64,000 bases of DNA from CAIKHN01 sp964394565 (GTDB taxonomy: Bacteria; Patescibacteriota; Patescibacteriia; UBA9934), in the NCBI GenBank assembly GCA_964394565.1, contig CAYMYA010000002.1:29168-93167 (forward strand), written 5' to 3'. Within the stretch, counting starts at the first letter, position 1; each line of letters starts with the position of its first letter. Of this stretch, positions 42,347 to 51,003 are shown piece by piece. The notes under the pieces are model-generated. The model did not search any database. It saw nothing but the letters and a program-made list of their open reading frames with translations, and was not told the origin of the DNA. Position numbers and translations under genes: made by a program.

Positions 42347-42389
42347 CCCACCCACAAAAAAACGGCATCAAGGCTGTGTTTTTGTGTGG
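42347..42389. terminator. Probable two-way terminator
   Basis: CCCACAAAAA on the left pairs with TTTTTGTGTGG on the right with small internal mismatches; A- and T-runs serve both directions. It lies between the stops of convergent small genes. Confidence 0.45.
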
Positions 42390-42400
42390 AGAGATATTTA

Positions 42401-42703
42401 CTATATCAGTCTCACGCTGCGTTCTAAACGCGATATTTTCACATCATGATCGTCAATCTGCGGGAGAAGCGCAGAGGCGATGAAGTCGGTGATTTCGCTG
42501 ATGACGCGGTGTTCTGATGCGCGGATGAGGGAGTGCACTTCGTCTCGAATGTCTCGACGAAGGATTTCGTTATTTTCTGTAATCATTCCACGCATTTCTT
42601 GGCGAAGCTCACGCCGAAGAACGGCGTTATTCACTTCGTTGTTCTCTCGAAGCATTATTTCGAACATCTCACGAAGTGCCTTGAAATCGTTTTTCTCTAA
42701 CAT
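42401..42703 (-). CDS. Small coiled-coil protein, paralogue of the 61423 gene
   Basis: A 100-residue hydrophilic protein (MLEKNDFKALREMFEIMLRENNEV...) dominated by heptad-like helix (LRRELRQEMRGMITENNEILRRDIRDEVHSLI) and ending LPQIDDHDVKISRLERSVRLI. The end matches LPQIDSIDRRVSRLERWARIA of the gene at 61423-61686; both also start with a short D/L..M segment and repeat rigid EI/RRDI motifs. Such small coiled coils recur in CPR genomes, but I know no function. Confidence 0.65.
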   Translation of the reverse strand: MLEKNDFKALREMFEIMLRENNEVNNAVLRRELRQEMRGMITENNEILRRDIRDEVHSLIRASEHRVISEITDFIASALLPQIDDHDVKISRLERSVRLI

Positions 42704-42775
42704 AGCGTGTTGAATAAAGAATTGCTGGGGAGCATTCTTTTTTTTGTGTCGCAGGGTTTCTTTATGCTATCAAAC

Positions 42776-45166
42776 TTATCCGCGTACAATTCCGTCAACG
42801 CGGAGCGCGAGTTCACGGGTGACGGTGGCGAGAACGCCGTCAATATCTTCTGCGGTGAGTGTGCGGTCTGGCGCGAGCATGGTGACCGAAATCGTCATAC
42901 TCTTCTTCCCCGCAGGAATCCCTTCGCCGCGATAATTTTCGACAATATCACACGCGGTCACGAGCGACCCAGAACCACACACCACGTCGTGCACCTTTTT
43001 AAACTCAGTGCGCTCATCCACAAGAATCGCGATATCACGACGCGCCGCAGGGAACACCGGAACGGGCCGATACATATGCGTGACATGCATTGCAGGCAAC
43101 AATGCTTCGAGATCAATCGTCGCCAACATGACCGACCGATTAAGACCAAATGCCTGCTGGAACTCGGGCGCAATCTGCCCAAGCATACCCACTTTCACCC
43201 CATCACAATGCACAGAAACGGTGCGGCCAGCATGCCAATGGCTGTCCGCAGATTCCCGCTCAAACATAAACACAACACCAACACGCGCCGCAAATGATTC
43301 GAGGAGTCCACGCAAATCCATGTATGTTTGTTCTGCAGATTCTGTTCCATACGCTCCCACAATCATGCATAATCGTTCATCGGGCAAGTCCCCCGCTCTT
43401 GGCACGTACACTCGCGCCACCTCAAACACCTTTGCGGTTGGCGACATGGCCTGATTTCGCTCAATCGCGCGAAGTAACGAGGGCACCAGCGTTGGACGTA
43501 AATGCGTTAAATCAGCAGTCAATGGATTCATGACACCCATAGCATCCTTGGGGCTGATACCGTAGGATTCAAGATCCGCAACGCTCACCAAAGAATTACT
43601 AAAACATTCTGTGTATCCCCGTTCGGCGAGCATATGCTTTACCCATGATTCCCATAATAACGACGGGTCATCAATACCTCCCGGTAACCGGCTCGCCGGC
43701 AACACGGCAGGCATATTGTGATAGCCGTACATGCGAGCAATTTCTTCGGTAAAATCCACTTCACTTTCAATATCATCTTCACGCCAATATGGCACCGTTA
43801 CACGGTACGCGGAGGATTTCGCCTCAACCATAAAACCAAGATTGCGCAATATTGCAACTTGCGTTTCATCATCGATCTCCACACCAATGCGTGCGCGAAC
43901 TTTCTTTGGGCGAAATGGGTATGTTTTTGGCTTCCTCGGCTTCGGGTAGACATCAATCACCTGCTGCACGGCGCCACCGGCGATATCCCGTGCGAGCTCT
44001 ATAGCACGTGCAAGCGCACGCGGCAGCGCCCCCGGCGATAACCCTTTTTCGTACAATACTTGCGCATCTGAAGTAGCATCCACCAAGCGCGCACCACGTC
44101 GAATCGCCGATGCATCAAATGTCGCAGCCTCAAAGATCACGGTTGTGGTGTCTTCCGTTGTACCTGATTCCTTTCCACCCATAATGCCCGCCAGCGCAAG
44201 AAGGCGGTTTGCATCCGCAATGACAATATGTGATGCATCAAGTTTTACCGTTTTTCCATCAAGCAATACGAACGATTCTCCGCGCTGTCCTTTGCGTACC
44301 ACAATCTGTTTCCCGCCAATATTCGACGCATCAAATGCATGCAGCGGTTGCCCAAGCTCCAAGCGCACGTAATTCGTAATATCGACAATCGTGTTAATCG
44401 GCTTGTGCCCAGCAAGGAGCAAACGCTTTTGCATCCACCATGGCGACGGACCGTTTTTCACGCCCGTCACCACTGCGGCCATATAGCGCTCGCACCGTTT
44501 ATCATCGATGGTGACGGAAAACTCCCCAACCTGATGGACAAGAGGAAGATTCGACGTCGCGGACTGTTCTATAAATTCCCCCTTCACCGCAACAGCCGCT
44601 TCACGCGCAAGGCCGATCATGCCCATTGCATCCGGTCTATTCGTCGTCACTTCAATGTCAAATATCGTATCATCCAATCCAAGCGCCTCCGCAATCGGCG
44701 TCCCCGCCTTCGCTTCCGTCACATGCGTGAGATCCCAAATTTCGTGATCACCAACTTTTACTGCATCAAAACCAACTTCCGAAGGTGCGCAAATCATGCC
44801 ATCACTTTCAACACCACGGATTGTCGCCTTTTCGAGCACGGTCCAATCTGTCGCACCATGCCAACGAACCTTCGCGCCCACACACGCCACGAGAACCTTC
44901 ATGCCCACCGCAACATTCGTTCCCCCACATACGACGACCGAACTTCGTGATCCAAGATCCAACGTCACCACACGCAACCGGTCTGCGTTAGGATGTGCGT
45001 CTAATTGCGTCACGATACCAACCACCATGCCCGCAAACTGTTCACGAAGATACGTAAGAGTCTCCACACTCATGGATCGCAACGAGAATTCCTTCGCAAA
45101 TTCTTCCGGCGAAAGATCTGTTTTGACGTATTCTTTCAACCAATTGTAGGACGCGAGAATATTCAT
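42776..45166 (-). CDS. pheT: Phenylalanyl-tRNA synthetase beta subunit
   Basis: The 796-residue subunit has the N-terminal OB/tRNA-bind domain (VVGIVTQLDAHPNADRLRVVTLDLG), the B3/B4 editing domain (CERYMAAVVTGVKNGPSPWWMQKRLLLAG, VDITNYVRLELGQPLHAFDASNI), B5 (RPKKVRARIGVEIDDETQVAILRNLGF), a catalytic-like core and the C-terminal FDX-ACB domain (VPVFPAARRDIAILVDERTEFKKVHDVV). It starts directly after pheS. Confidence 0.95.
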   Translation of the reverse strand: MNILASYNWLKEYVKTDLSPEEFAKEFSLRSMSVETLTYLREQFAGMVVGIVTQLDAHPNADRLRVVTLDLGSRSSVVVCGGTNVAVGMKVLVACVGAKVRWHGATDWTVLEKATIRGVESDGMICAPSEVGFDAVKVGDHEIWDLTHVTEAKAGTPIAEALGLDDTIFDIEVTTNRPDAMGMIGLAREAAVAVKGEFIEQSATSNLPLVHQVGEFSVTIDDKRCERYMAAVVTGVKNGPSPWWMQKRLLLAGHKPINTIVDITNYVRLELGQPLHAFDASNIGGKQIVVRKGQRGESFVLLDGKTVKLDASHIVIADANRLLALAGIMGGKESGTTEDTTTVIFEAATFDASAIRRGARLVDATSDAQVLYEKGLSPGALPRALARAIELARDIAGGAVQQVIDVYPKPRKPKTYPFRPKKVRARIGVEIDDETQVAILRNLGFMVEAKSSAYRVTVPYWREDDIESEVDFTEEIARMYGYHNMPAVLPASRLPGGIDDPSLLWESWVKHMLAERGYTECFSNSLVSVADLESYGISPKDAMGVMNPLTADLTHLRPTLVPSLLRAIERNQAMSPTAKVFEVARVYVPRAGDLPDERLCMIVGAYGTESAEQTYMDLRGLLESFAARVGVVFMFERESADSHWHAGRTVSVHCDGVKVGMLGQIAPEFQQAFGLNRSVMLATIDLEALLPAMHVTHMYRPVPVFPAARRDIAILVDERTEFKKVHDVVCGSGSLVTACDIVENYRGEGIPAGKKSMTISVTMLAPDRTLTAEDIDGVLATVTRELALRVDGIVRG

Positions 45167-45167
45167 A

Positions 45168-46235
45168 CTAGAATTGAGTCAAAAAACGAAGATCGTTTTT
45201 GTATAATGTACGAATATCATCGATGTTTATCCCAGAACGCATCATCATAGTGCGCTCAACGCCCCACCCAAATGCGAACCCGTTGTATTTCTCCGGATCA
45301 AGTCCTCCGGCTTTCAGGACATTCGGGTGCACCATGCCAGCACCACCTAACTCAAGCCAGCCTTCCTTACATAATTTGCATTTCGCGCCGTCAACTTTCC
45401 CAATACCGTTACACACGCTACACGACACATCCAATTCAAAACTCGGCTCCGTGAAACGGAAATGGTATGGACGCAAGCGTGTCGCACGATCAGGTCCAAA
45501 ATATTGCCGCACGAAATGATCAAATACACCCTTTAATTCCGTCACCGTGACGTGTTCATCGATCATGAGTCCTTCGAACTGGTGGAACATCGACAAATGT
45601 CGCGCAGAAGATTGACGACGATAACATTTTCCAATTGAAATCATGCGAATCGGCAACGTCCCCTTTTCCATCTCCCGCACCTGTCCGTTCGATGTGTGCG
45701 GCGTGAGTACTACTTTTCCACGCTCTCCCGTCATCACGTTTTCACCATCCGCGATAAAAAAAGTTTCCCAGTCATCGCGTGCTGGGTGATCCTTTGGCAT
45801 GTTTAAAGATTCGAACGCGTAATAATCCCAATCCACTTCTGGGTGATGCGCGCGCACAAAACCCAAGTGTGAAAAGACGCGCGAAATTTCATCAATCGCC
45901 TGCGTCGTAAGGTGCAAATGCCCAATTTCTGGTGTCGCACCCGGCAATGTCACATCAATCCATTCCTGTGCATCTTTCAATACTTTTTCTGCTGCCATCA
46001 CGCGCGATTCTGCCGCAGCAAATGCTCCGTCAAGCGTGCGCTTCACTTCATTCGCCGCCTTTCCGGCTTCCCGACGTTCGTCGTCGGAAAGCGCAGAAAG
46101 GTCTTTCATGGCTTCTGCCATTCTGCCTTTTCGCCCCATAAACTCAATGCGCGCCGTTTCAAGATCCGTCGCGGTCTGCACCGTCGAAAATGCCGCAAGG
46201 GCATCTGCACGTAATTTCTGGAATACATCAGTCAT
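45168..46235 (-). CDS. pheS: Phenylalanyl-tRNA synthetase alpha subunit
   Basis: The 355-residue catalytic subunit begins MTDVFQKLRADALAAF; after a coiled-coil arm it has PEIGHLHLTTQAIDEISRVFSHLGF, HTSNGQVREMEKGTLPIRMISIGKCYRRQ and FAFGWGVERTMMMRSGINDIR-type motif 3 (residues GVER then GI.DIR). CSVCNGIGKVDGAKCKLCKEGW carries two CxxC pairs, a zinc ribbon found in many bacterial PheS. The ATG at 46233-46235 is 33 bases downstream of the rseP stop. Confidence 0.95.
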   Translation of the reverse strand: MTDVFQKLRADALAAFSTVQTATDLETARIEFMGRKGRMAEAMKDLSALSDDERREAGKAANEVKRTLDGAFAAAESRVMAAEKVLKDAQEWIDVTLPGATPEIGHLHLTTQAIDEISRVFSHLGFVRAHHPEVDWDYYAFESLNMPKDHPARDDWETFFIADGENVMTGERGKVVLTPHTSNGQVREMEKGTLPIRMISIGKCYRRQSSARHLSMFHQFEGLMIDEHVTVTELKGVFDHFVRQYFGPDRATRLRPYHFRFTEPSFELDVSCSVCNGIGKVDGAKCKLCKEGWLELGGAGMVHPNVLKAGGLDPEKYNGFAFGWGVERTMMMRSGINIDDIRTLYKNDLRFLTQF

Positions 46236-46268
46236 AAATACAACACGTCGCTGAACGCTCAGCATTCA

Positions 46269-47351
46269 TTAAAATACATGCACAATATCCTTCACCGTCA
46301 CCACAAGCACCAGAAGGAGCAAGAACGCAAACCCCACGGCATGCACCCCTTGCTCAAATGCCGGAGTCGCGCGTTTACGGCGGATTGCTTCGTACAATAA
46401 GAATACCAAACGGCCACCATCCAGCGCCGGAAACGGCAAAATGTTAATCACCGCAAGATTAATAGAAAGCATTGCCGCAAACTGCACCAAATGCGATACG
46501 CCGAGTGAGGCGACCTGACCGGTAAGTACCGCGATGCCGACGGGACCAGATATGTTTGCCGCAACGTCAGACTTACTGAACATACCCGTAATCATCCCAC
46601 CAAATGCCGCAAGGACATCGCGCGTAGCAACAAACGTCGCCTGAAGTCCCTTTCCCGGAGCTTCAAACCACGGGTACCGCACAAATCCCGTTTCCACAAT
46701 TGCTACGCCAACGCCCTCGCGCCCAAGCTCCGCAACGTACATCGGCGTCACCGTCATCGTTTGCGTTTCCCCGTGCCGAGCAACCGTGATGGTCAGTGGC
46801 GATCCATCACTGTTTGGCGCAAGAGCATCCCGCGCTTCCGTTCCGGAAGTGTATGAAATACCATCAATCGCAAGCAAGCGATCGCCCAATTGCATGCCAG
46901 AAAGATCAGCGGCAGAACCGGGAAGAATATCCACAACACTAATGGTGCGATCAGATACCACTGCACCAGTTTCCACATCGCCCTCCACAACAGACGGAAG
47001 TCCGAACGCAAACCCGGCGGTAAACAAACCCCATGCAAGCACTAAGTTCATCACCACACCCGCAACAACCACAGCAAAACGTTTCCACCACCCTTGGCTC
47101 GCAAAACTATCTGGTGCATGCACGTCGCCATCGGACTCCCCCTTCATTTTGACAAATCCGCCAAGCGGAATGAGGTTCACGCTCCACAACGTGCCTTTTT
47201 TGCTTTTCCACCCAAATATTCTTGGCGGAAAACCAACACCAAATTCCTCCACCGTTATACCAGAACGACGCGCCGCAAAGAAATGTCCCCACTCGTGCAC
47301 AAGAACTAAAACGGAAAGGAGTACGAGGAACAGAAGGATGGTCCAAAACAT
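46269..47351 (-). CDS. rseP: RseP/MmpA-type site-2 protease
   Basis: Intramembrane zinc metalloprotease that cuts membrane-bound regulators. The 360-residue protein has HEWGH in the first membrane helix (VLVHEWGHFFAARRSGITVEEFGVGFPPRI), the LIPLGGFVKMKGE loop, one PDZ domain (VVDILPGSAADLSGMQLGDRLLAIDG) and the second zinc-site motif INILPFPALDGGRLVF. MFWTILLF is the start (ATG 47349-47351); upstream in-frame sequence is GC-rich noncoding DNA. A TACACT box ends 9 bases before this ATG. Confidence 0.93.
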   Translation of the reverse strand: MFWTILLFLVLLSVLVLVHEWGHFFAARRSGITVEEFGVGFPPRIFGWKSKKGTLWSVNLIPLGGFVKMKGESDGDVHAPDSFASQGWWKRFAVVVAGVVMNLVLAWGLFTAGFAFGLPSVVEGDVETGAVVSDRTISVVDILPGSAADLSGMQLGDRLLAIDGISYTSGTEARDALAPNSDGSPLTITVARHGETQTMTVTPMYVAELGREGVGVAIVETGFVRYPWFEAPGKGLQATFVATRDVLAAFGGMITGMFSKSDVAANISGPVGIAVLTGQVASLGVSHLVQFAAMLSINLAVINILPFPALDGGRLVFLLYEAIRRKRATPAFEQGVHAVGFAFLLLLVLVVTVKDIVHVF

Positions 47352-47673
47352 AGTACGTACAGTGTACAGAAATTGAAGACGCTCGGCCACACCGCGTACC
47401 GGGGGCCGAGCGTCAGCTGGAAAGAGTGTCCACGCTAGGGCGCGTGATTTTGCGGGCAGAGCCCTGTCACCGCACACCGTGCGCAGCGCAGGAGCTCAGG
47501 CGGCCCCCGCGCGGTCACGTGCCTGCGCGTTCCGCACTCCCCCAACTCTCGTTACGCGACGACGTCGCGTGAGCGCATATTCATCAAGTTTCGTTTCGGA
47601 TCGCCCGATGAAACCGATTGGTAAAAGATACCATACGTCTCTATATCTTACAAATTCCCAGGAAACTAGGCAT
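47352..47673 (-). other. GC-rich structured noncoding region upstream of rseP
   Basis: No credible coding frame. It holds several strong hairpins, including GACGCTCGGCC/GGCCGAGCGTC (47372-47409) and ACGCGAC/GTCGCGT near 47560. On the minus strand TTGTAA-17-TATCTT around 47630-47660 is a possible promoter reading towards rseP. It could be a long structured leader or a separate small RNA; I found no RNase P, tmRNA or SRP RNA signature on either strand. Confidence 0.45.
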
Positions 47674-47890
47674 AAAAAAGAAGCGAGGTGGTGCTATAAA
47701 TCCTTGACCTCGGGGCCCGGCCGTCTCCTGGACGGCCGGGCGTGGCGTGGGCGGGAACAGGCTTCGTCCCGCCCGTCGTGGTTGTGGATCCCCCGCAGCT
47801 TCCGCTGACGGGGAGTTGGCCGAGTCGGGCTCGGCAGGGAAAGGCCGGTATGACTACGCGGTGGCGAACATAAGCACCTCTCATCCCCGA
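47674..47890 (-). ncRNA. ssrS: 6S-like regulatory RNA candidate
   Basis: On the minus strand the stretch begins GAGAGGTGCTTATGTTCGCC and ends GTCAAGGATTTATAGCACCA before CCTCGC; these ends pair into a closing stem. The TGTTCG near the 5' end and the CAAGG-TTATAGC near the 3' end resemble the two strands of E. coli 6S RNA around its open central bubble (GATGTTCGC and TTCAAGGGTTACAGC). Between them are strong hairpins (GCCGAG/CTCGGC; GGCGGGA/TCCCGCC; CCCGGCCGTC/GACGGCCGGG). CTTCTTTTTT follows as the terminator tract. If right, it would bind RNA polymerase holoenzyme. No covariance search could be run. Confidence 0.5.
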
Positions 47891-48119
47891 TGATCGGGAT
47901 GCGGCTCTGTCCCTTCGCACCGAAAAAAAACTTGACGGGCGAAAAGACAAAACATGTGTATCACACAATACTTCAGCACTCAAGGGGTCCGAGCTGAAGC
48001 GCTGATCGATATGTCGATCCACAATATTTTTTAAAAAAGGCAGACAGCCTATCGAGAACATTGCACGTCAAAAAAAGACACAGAGTCCATCGTGCCTACG
48101 CGAAATAAAACATCGTTCA
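47891..48119. other. Intergenic stretch with no gene seen
   Basis: Contains a near-palindrome GCATCCCGATCATCGGGGATG upstream of the 6S-like RNA and A/T-rich DNA with TTGACG on the plus strand at about 47931. Nothing here can be called a gene. Confidence 0.4.
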
Positions 48120-48214
48120 TCAGACTTGTTCAACAGTGCGTACGGCAGTGATACATTGCTCGCCGCGATCAATAAAGTCATGAATTTGACCAAAGCTTGG
48201 GGACGCTGGGGATA
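48120..48214 (-). pseudogene. Duplicated, diverged 3' tail of murD
   Basis: Read on the minus strand this gives SPASPSFGQIHDFIDRGEQC, then ITAVRTVEQV and a stop. The true MurD ends SPASPSFGQFHDFVERGEQF, then IAAVHTVESS. By hand, 48125-48214 aligns without gaps to 48321-48410 with 72 of 90 bases equal. There is no start codon or catalytic part, so it is a relic. The two copies are separated by the 16-base tandem array. Confidence 0.85.
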
Positions 48215-48222
48215 GGCGTAAA

Positions 48223-48302
48223 CTTTCAAACTCAGTTTGCTCGAAGCTTAGTTTCAAACAAACTTAGTTTCGACGAAGCTTAGTTTGGCGTAAACTTAGC
48301 TT
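48223..48302. repeat. Five 16-base tandem repeats after murD
   Basis: Five back-to-back units (48223, 48239, 48255, 48271, 48287), each 16 bases and most ending in CTTAGTTT; the plus-strand consensus is close to NNNNGAAACTTAGTTT with AAGCTTAGTTT as the variant core. The murD stop codon lies in the fourth unit, so the last MurD residues (KAKFTPN) are coded by repeat sequence. Confidence 0.85.
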
Positions 48303-49629
48303 TACCTTGCTCTGCATTGCTTGATTCAACAGTATGGACAGCGGCGATAAATTGCTCGCCGCGCTCGACGAAATCGTGGAATTGACCAAAGCTTGGGGAC
48401 GCTGGGGATAACAGGCAAACGGATCCCGGCGCGCAGCGCGAGAGCACATCCGGAATGATTTCTGGGAATGTGTGGAGCATGACCGGCTCGCCGCCAACGG
48501 CTCGAATTGCCCGCTCGAGCCGTGTGGCATTTTGCAGCAAATAGATACGCACGCCGAGCGCAACCACGCGCTGCGCGAGCGCCGTAAAATCGTACCCGCG
48601 ATCATGGCCGCCGAGAATAATGGCGCCGAGGCGATCTTGAAACACATCAATCGCGGCAATCGCAGCGGCCGGTGTGGTGCAAAAAGAATCGTTCACAAAC
48701 TGAATCCCCCCCACGACGCCAACATCCTGAAGCCGATGTGGCAGCGCGACAAACGTCCGAAATGTATCCTCCACAATCCTTCTTTCGATCTCCAGAATAT
48801 CAGTCACCGCCAAAACGCCAGCAGCGTTTTCACGATTATGTTGACCAAGCAGGTTCAACGTATCCAATGATCGATCATCACGACTTGCAAACGGAATCGT
48901 TTTCGACTTCACACGCTTCGCGAGGTCGACGAGCTGAGGAAAAGCATCGTTATACACAAAAAAATCATCCGCAGTTTGTCGTTCAGCGATCCGCATTTTT
49001 GCAGCATGATACTGTGCAACGTCCCCATGGTAGTCCATGTGTTCCTCGTAGAGATTCAATATCACGGCGATATGCGGCGCAACGACCAAATCTGCAAGCT
49101 GGTAGCTCGACATCTCAAGGACAAAATATGTTTCCGTTGCGTCGTCAACGTGTGTAATAGCAGGCACGCCAATATTCCCCGCCAGCACCACAGGCTTCCC
49201 TGCATTGCGCAACACCTGCGACAGTAATGCAGACGTCGTGCTCTTGCCCTTCGTTCCCGTCACGCCGATCACAAAACCACACTCCCCTGCGCCATGATGT
49301 GTACGAGTTTTTGCGATACGTTCTGCCATGAAAATATTTGTACTCGACGTAAACTGCGCCCCGGCCGTCTGCATTTCTTCCACATAACTTCTGTGCCAAG
49401 GAATGCCCGGGGATTTGATGACGATCGTTTCCGAAGTAACCGCGGCGATTGCGTCTGCGAGTGCGTGATATTCAGGCACGTCGATGCGTTGCTCATCCGT
49501 AACGATGATGCGAGGCATGAGAGCCCCGCCTATTGTTTTGCGCGCCCTCAATACCTCGTACATCGCCTTCCCTTCACGCCCAAAACCCAGAAGAATGACG
49601 AGCTTGCCGTTGAGATCATCGAGACGCAT
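48280..49629 (-). CDS. murD: UDP-MurNAc-L-alanine:glutamate ligase (MurD, perhaps MurD2 type)
   Basis: Adds glutamate to UDP-MurNAc-L-Ala in the cytoplasm. The 449-residue protein has the N-terminal Rossmann start NGKLVILLGFGREGKA, the ATP loop GVTGTKGKSTTSALL, EMSSYQLADL, LNLYEEHMDYHG and NDSFCTTPAAAIAA, then SPASPSFGQFHDFVERGEQF. Because a MurL-type epimerase is encoded directly upstream, this MurD may add L-Glu rather than D-Glu; that is inference. The start is MRLDDLNG (overlapping the murL stop); an ATG 15 bases earlier is also open. The final residues derive from the tandem repeat. Confidence 0.9.
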   Translation of the reverse strand: MRLDDLNGKLVILLGFGREGKAMYEVLRARKTIGGALMPRIIVTDEQRIDVPEYHALADAIAAVTSETIVIKSPGIPWHRSYVEEMQTAGAQFTSSTNIFMAERIAKTRTHHGAGECGFVIGVTGTKGKSTTSALLSQVLRNAGKPVVLAGNIGVPAITHVDDATETYFVLEMSSYQLADLVVAPHIAVILNLYEEHMDYHGDVAQYHAAKMRIAERQTADDFFVYNDAFPQLVDLAKRVKSKTIPFASRDDRSLDTLNLLGQHNRENAAGVLAVTDILEIERRIVEDTFRTFVALPHRLQDVGVVGGIQFVNDSFCTTPAAAIAAIDVFQDRLGAIILGGHDRGYDFTALAQRVVALGVRIYLLQNATRLERAIRAVGGEPVMLHTFPEIIPDVLSRCAPGSVCLLSPASPSFGQFHDFVERGEQFIAAVHTVESSNAEQGKAKFTPN

Positions 49630-51001
49630 AGACGAGATCAGCATACTCCTTTGGCATCGCGTGGTCTGGCGACAGCGTCAGCGCGCGATCGATGAGTGCG
49701 TCGATGTCACTACGCTGCGACGAAACTTCTGTGGTAAACCACTGCAAAATTGGGGAATCGTCATATTCTCCGCGTCCTTCAATCAGCGCAAGCGCCGCAA
49801 TGACTTCCGTAAACTCCCCCACACATTCAAACGGTTTCATCGTGCCATACCCACTGAGATCTTTATACATTGGCAGTATATTCGCATTCATGAGCACGTC
49901 TTCGCCGAACATCTCCACTATCTTCCTTCGCGGTATGAACGCTGCAAGCATTGCAAACACGAATGCGCATTTTGGGCATTTGCCGCACCATCGCGTCACC
50001 GCCGGCACACCGCCTTGTTTAAAATTTTTATTGCAACTCGAAAACACACTAAAATATTTCCCGTTTGCCGCAAATCGGCGCGAAATATCCAGCTCAGACA
50101 TCGGCCGAAGCAGGCTAAACATACGCACATCAGGCGTCACAAACGACGAAAGATACGCCTGAATATCGCGCTCCGCTTCAACACTCTTGCTGTACTGATG
50201 ATTAATCACCACACCTTCAAATTCTGCGTTACCCGTGTTTGCCGAGCGTTCATTCGCAAACACCACGTCGTGCTTGCTGTGCAGAAGCGCTACAATCATC
50301 GACGCAATCCCAACGTACGCCGTGATGGGTACATGACCATTCCACGCACCAGCAGCATTCAGCGCCATGAGTTTTGGATCGATGGTGCGTTGAATCTGCA
50401 AAAGCGGCTTCCCTACTTCTGCAGCAACTTCCCGAATACGCGCATGATTCCCAAACATCACCAGATCGAAATCGATCCCCGCCACACGCAACATCTCAAT
50501 CGCAACAAGCGAATCCTTCCCGCCACCAATGGGGACGAGGGCGCCGTTTCCTCGCGGCACCCCCACCGACGCACCTTCCTCGCCCAACTCATGCTCGTGA
50601 GGCACCTTGGCAGGAGGAGAGCTCTCGTCAGCACTCGGAAATTTCACATACCCTCGAAAATCTAACCCGTTCCGATAAAAGAATTCACCGAGGCCAAACG
50701 TGTAGAGCCTTTCCCAAAATGCCGCCTGCTCGATCGTGAGTGTTCCAGACTCAACCACAATACTCGGTGGTAATTTCGCTTTGTAATAACTCACGCCTGC
50801 AACAAGGTGCAGCGCAAACAACGCGCGCTCAAGCGCACCGTCAATCCCCTCCGGAATTCCCGTCGATGGGATTGGAAACACGAGTCGTTCCACAAACTCC
50901 TCACGATCAATCGCGTACGTCAACAACACTTCCCCACTTGTACGGTCGAAAGAATATGATCGAAAGATAAATCGTTGTGCATTGGTGACAATGGGATTCA
51001 T
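49616..51001 (-). CDS. murL: MurL-type UDP-MurNAc-L-Ala-L-Glu epimerase
   Basis: The 461-residue protein matches the MurL family known from Xanthomonas, which inverts the L-Glu of UDP-MurNAc-L-Ala-L-Glu to D-Glu. Visible motifs are ALVPIGGGKDSLVAIEMLR (PP-loop-like), NAAGAWNGHVPITAYVGIAS, VFANERSANTGNAEFEGVVINHQYSKS, FSLLRPMSELDISRRFA, VFSSCNKNF, TRWCGKCPKCAFVFAMLAAF and KPFECVGEF. It would make a separate glutamate racemase (MurI) unnecessary. It overlaps murD by 14 bases and follows the phosphatase-like gene by 2 bases. Confidence 0.85.
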   Translation of the reverse strand: MNPIVTNAQRFIFRSYSFDRTSGEVLLTYAIDREEFVERLVFPIPSTGIPEGIDGALERALFALHLVAGVSYYKAKLPPSIVVESGTLTIEQAAFWERLYTFGLGEFFYRNGLDFRGYVKFPSADESSPPAKVPHEHELGEEGASVGVPRGNGALVPIGGGKDSLVAIEMLRVAGIDFDLVMFGNHARIREVAAEVGKPLLQIQRTIDPKLMALNAAGAWNGHVPITAYVGIASMIVALLHSKHDVVFANERSANTGNAEFEGVVINHQYSKSVEAERDIQAYLSSFVTPDVRMFSLLRPMSELDISRRFAANGKYFSVFSSCNKNFKQGGVPAVTRWCGKCPKCAFVFAMLAAFIPRRKIVEMFGEDVLMNANILPMYKDLSGYGTMKPFECVGEFTEVIAALALIEGRGEYDDSPILQWFTTEVSSQRSDIDALIDRALTLSPDHAMPKEYADLVYASR

Positions 51002-51003
51002 AA

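Noticed and set aside
47352..47960. RNase P RNA, tmRNA or SRP RNA
   Set aside because: I looked for GAGGAAAGTCC, ACAGAA...GGCTTA, the tmRNA ends and the SRP GGAAG/AGCAG loops on both strands and did not find them.
47666..48061. Open frame of about 131 codons on the minus strand
   Set aside because: It runs through the 6S-like RNA and its terminator, has serine/arginine-rich low-complexity sequence and no ribosome site.
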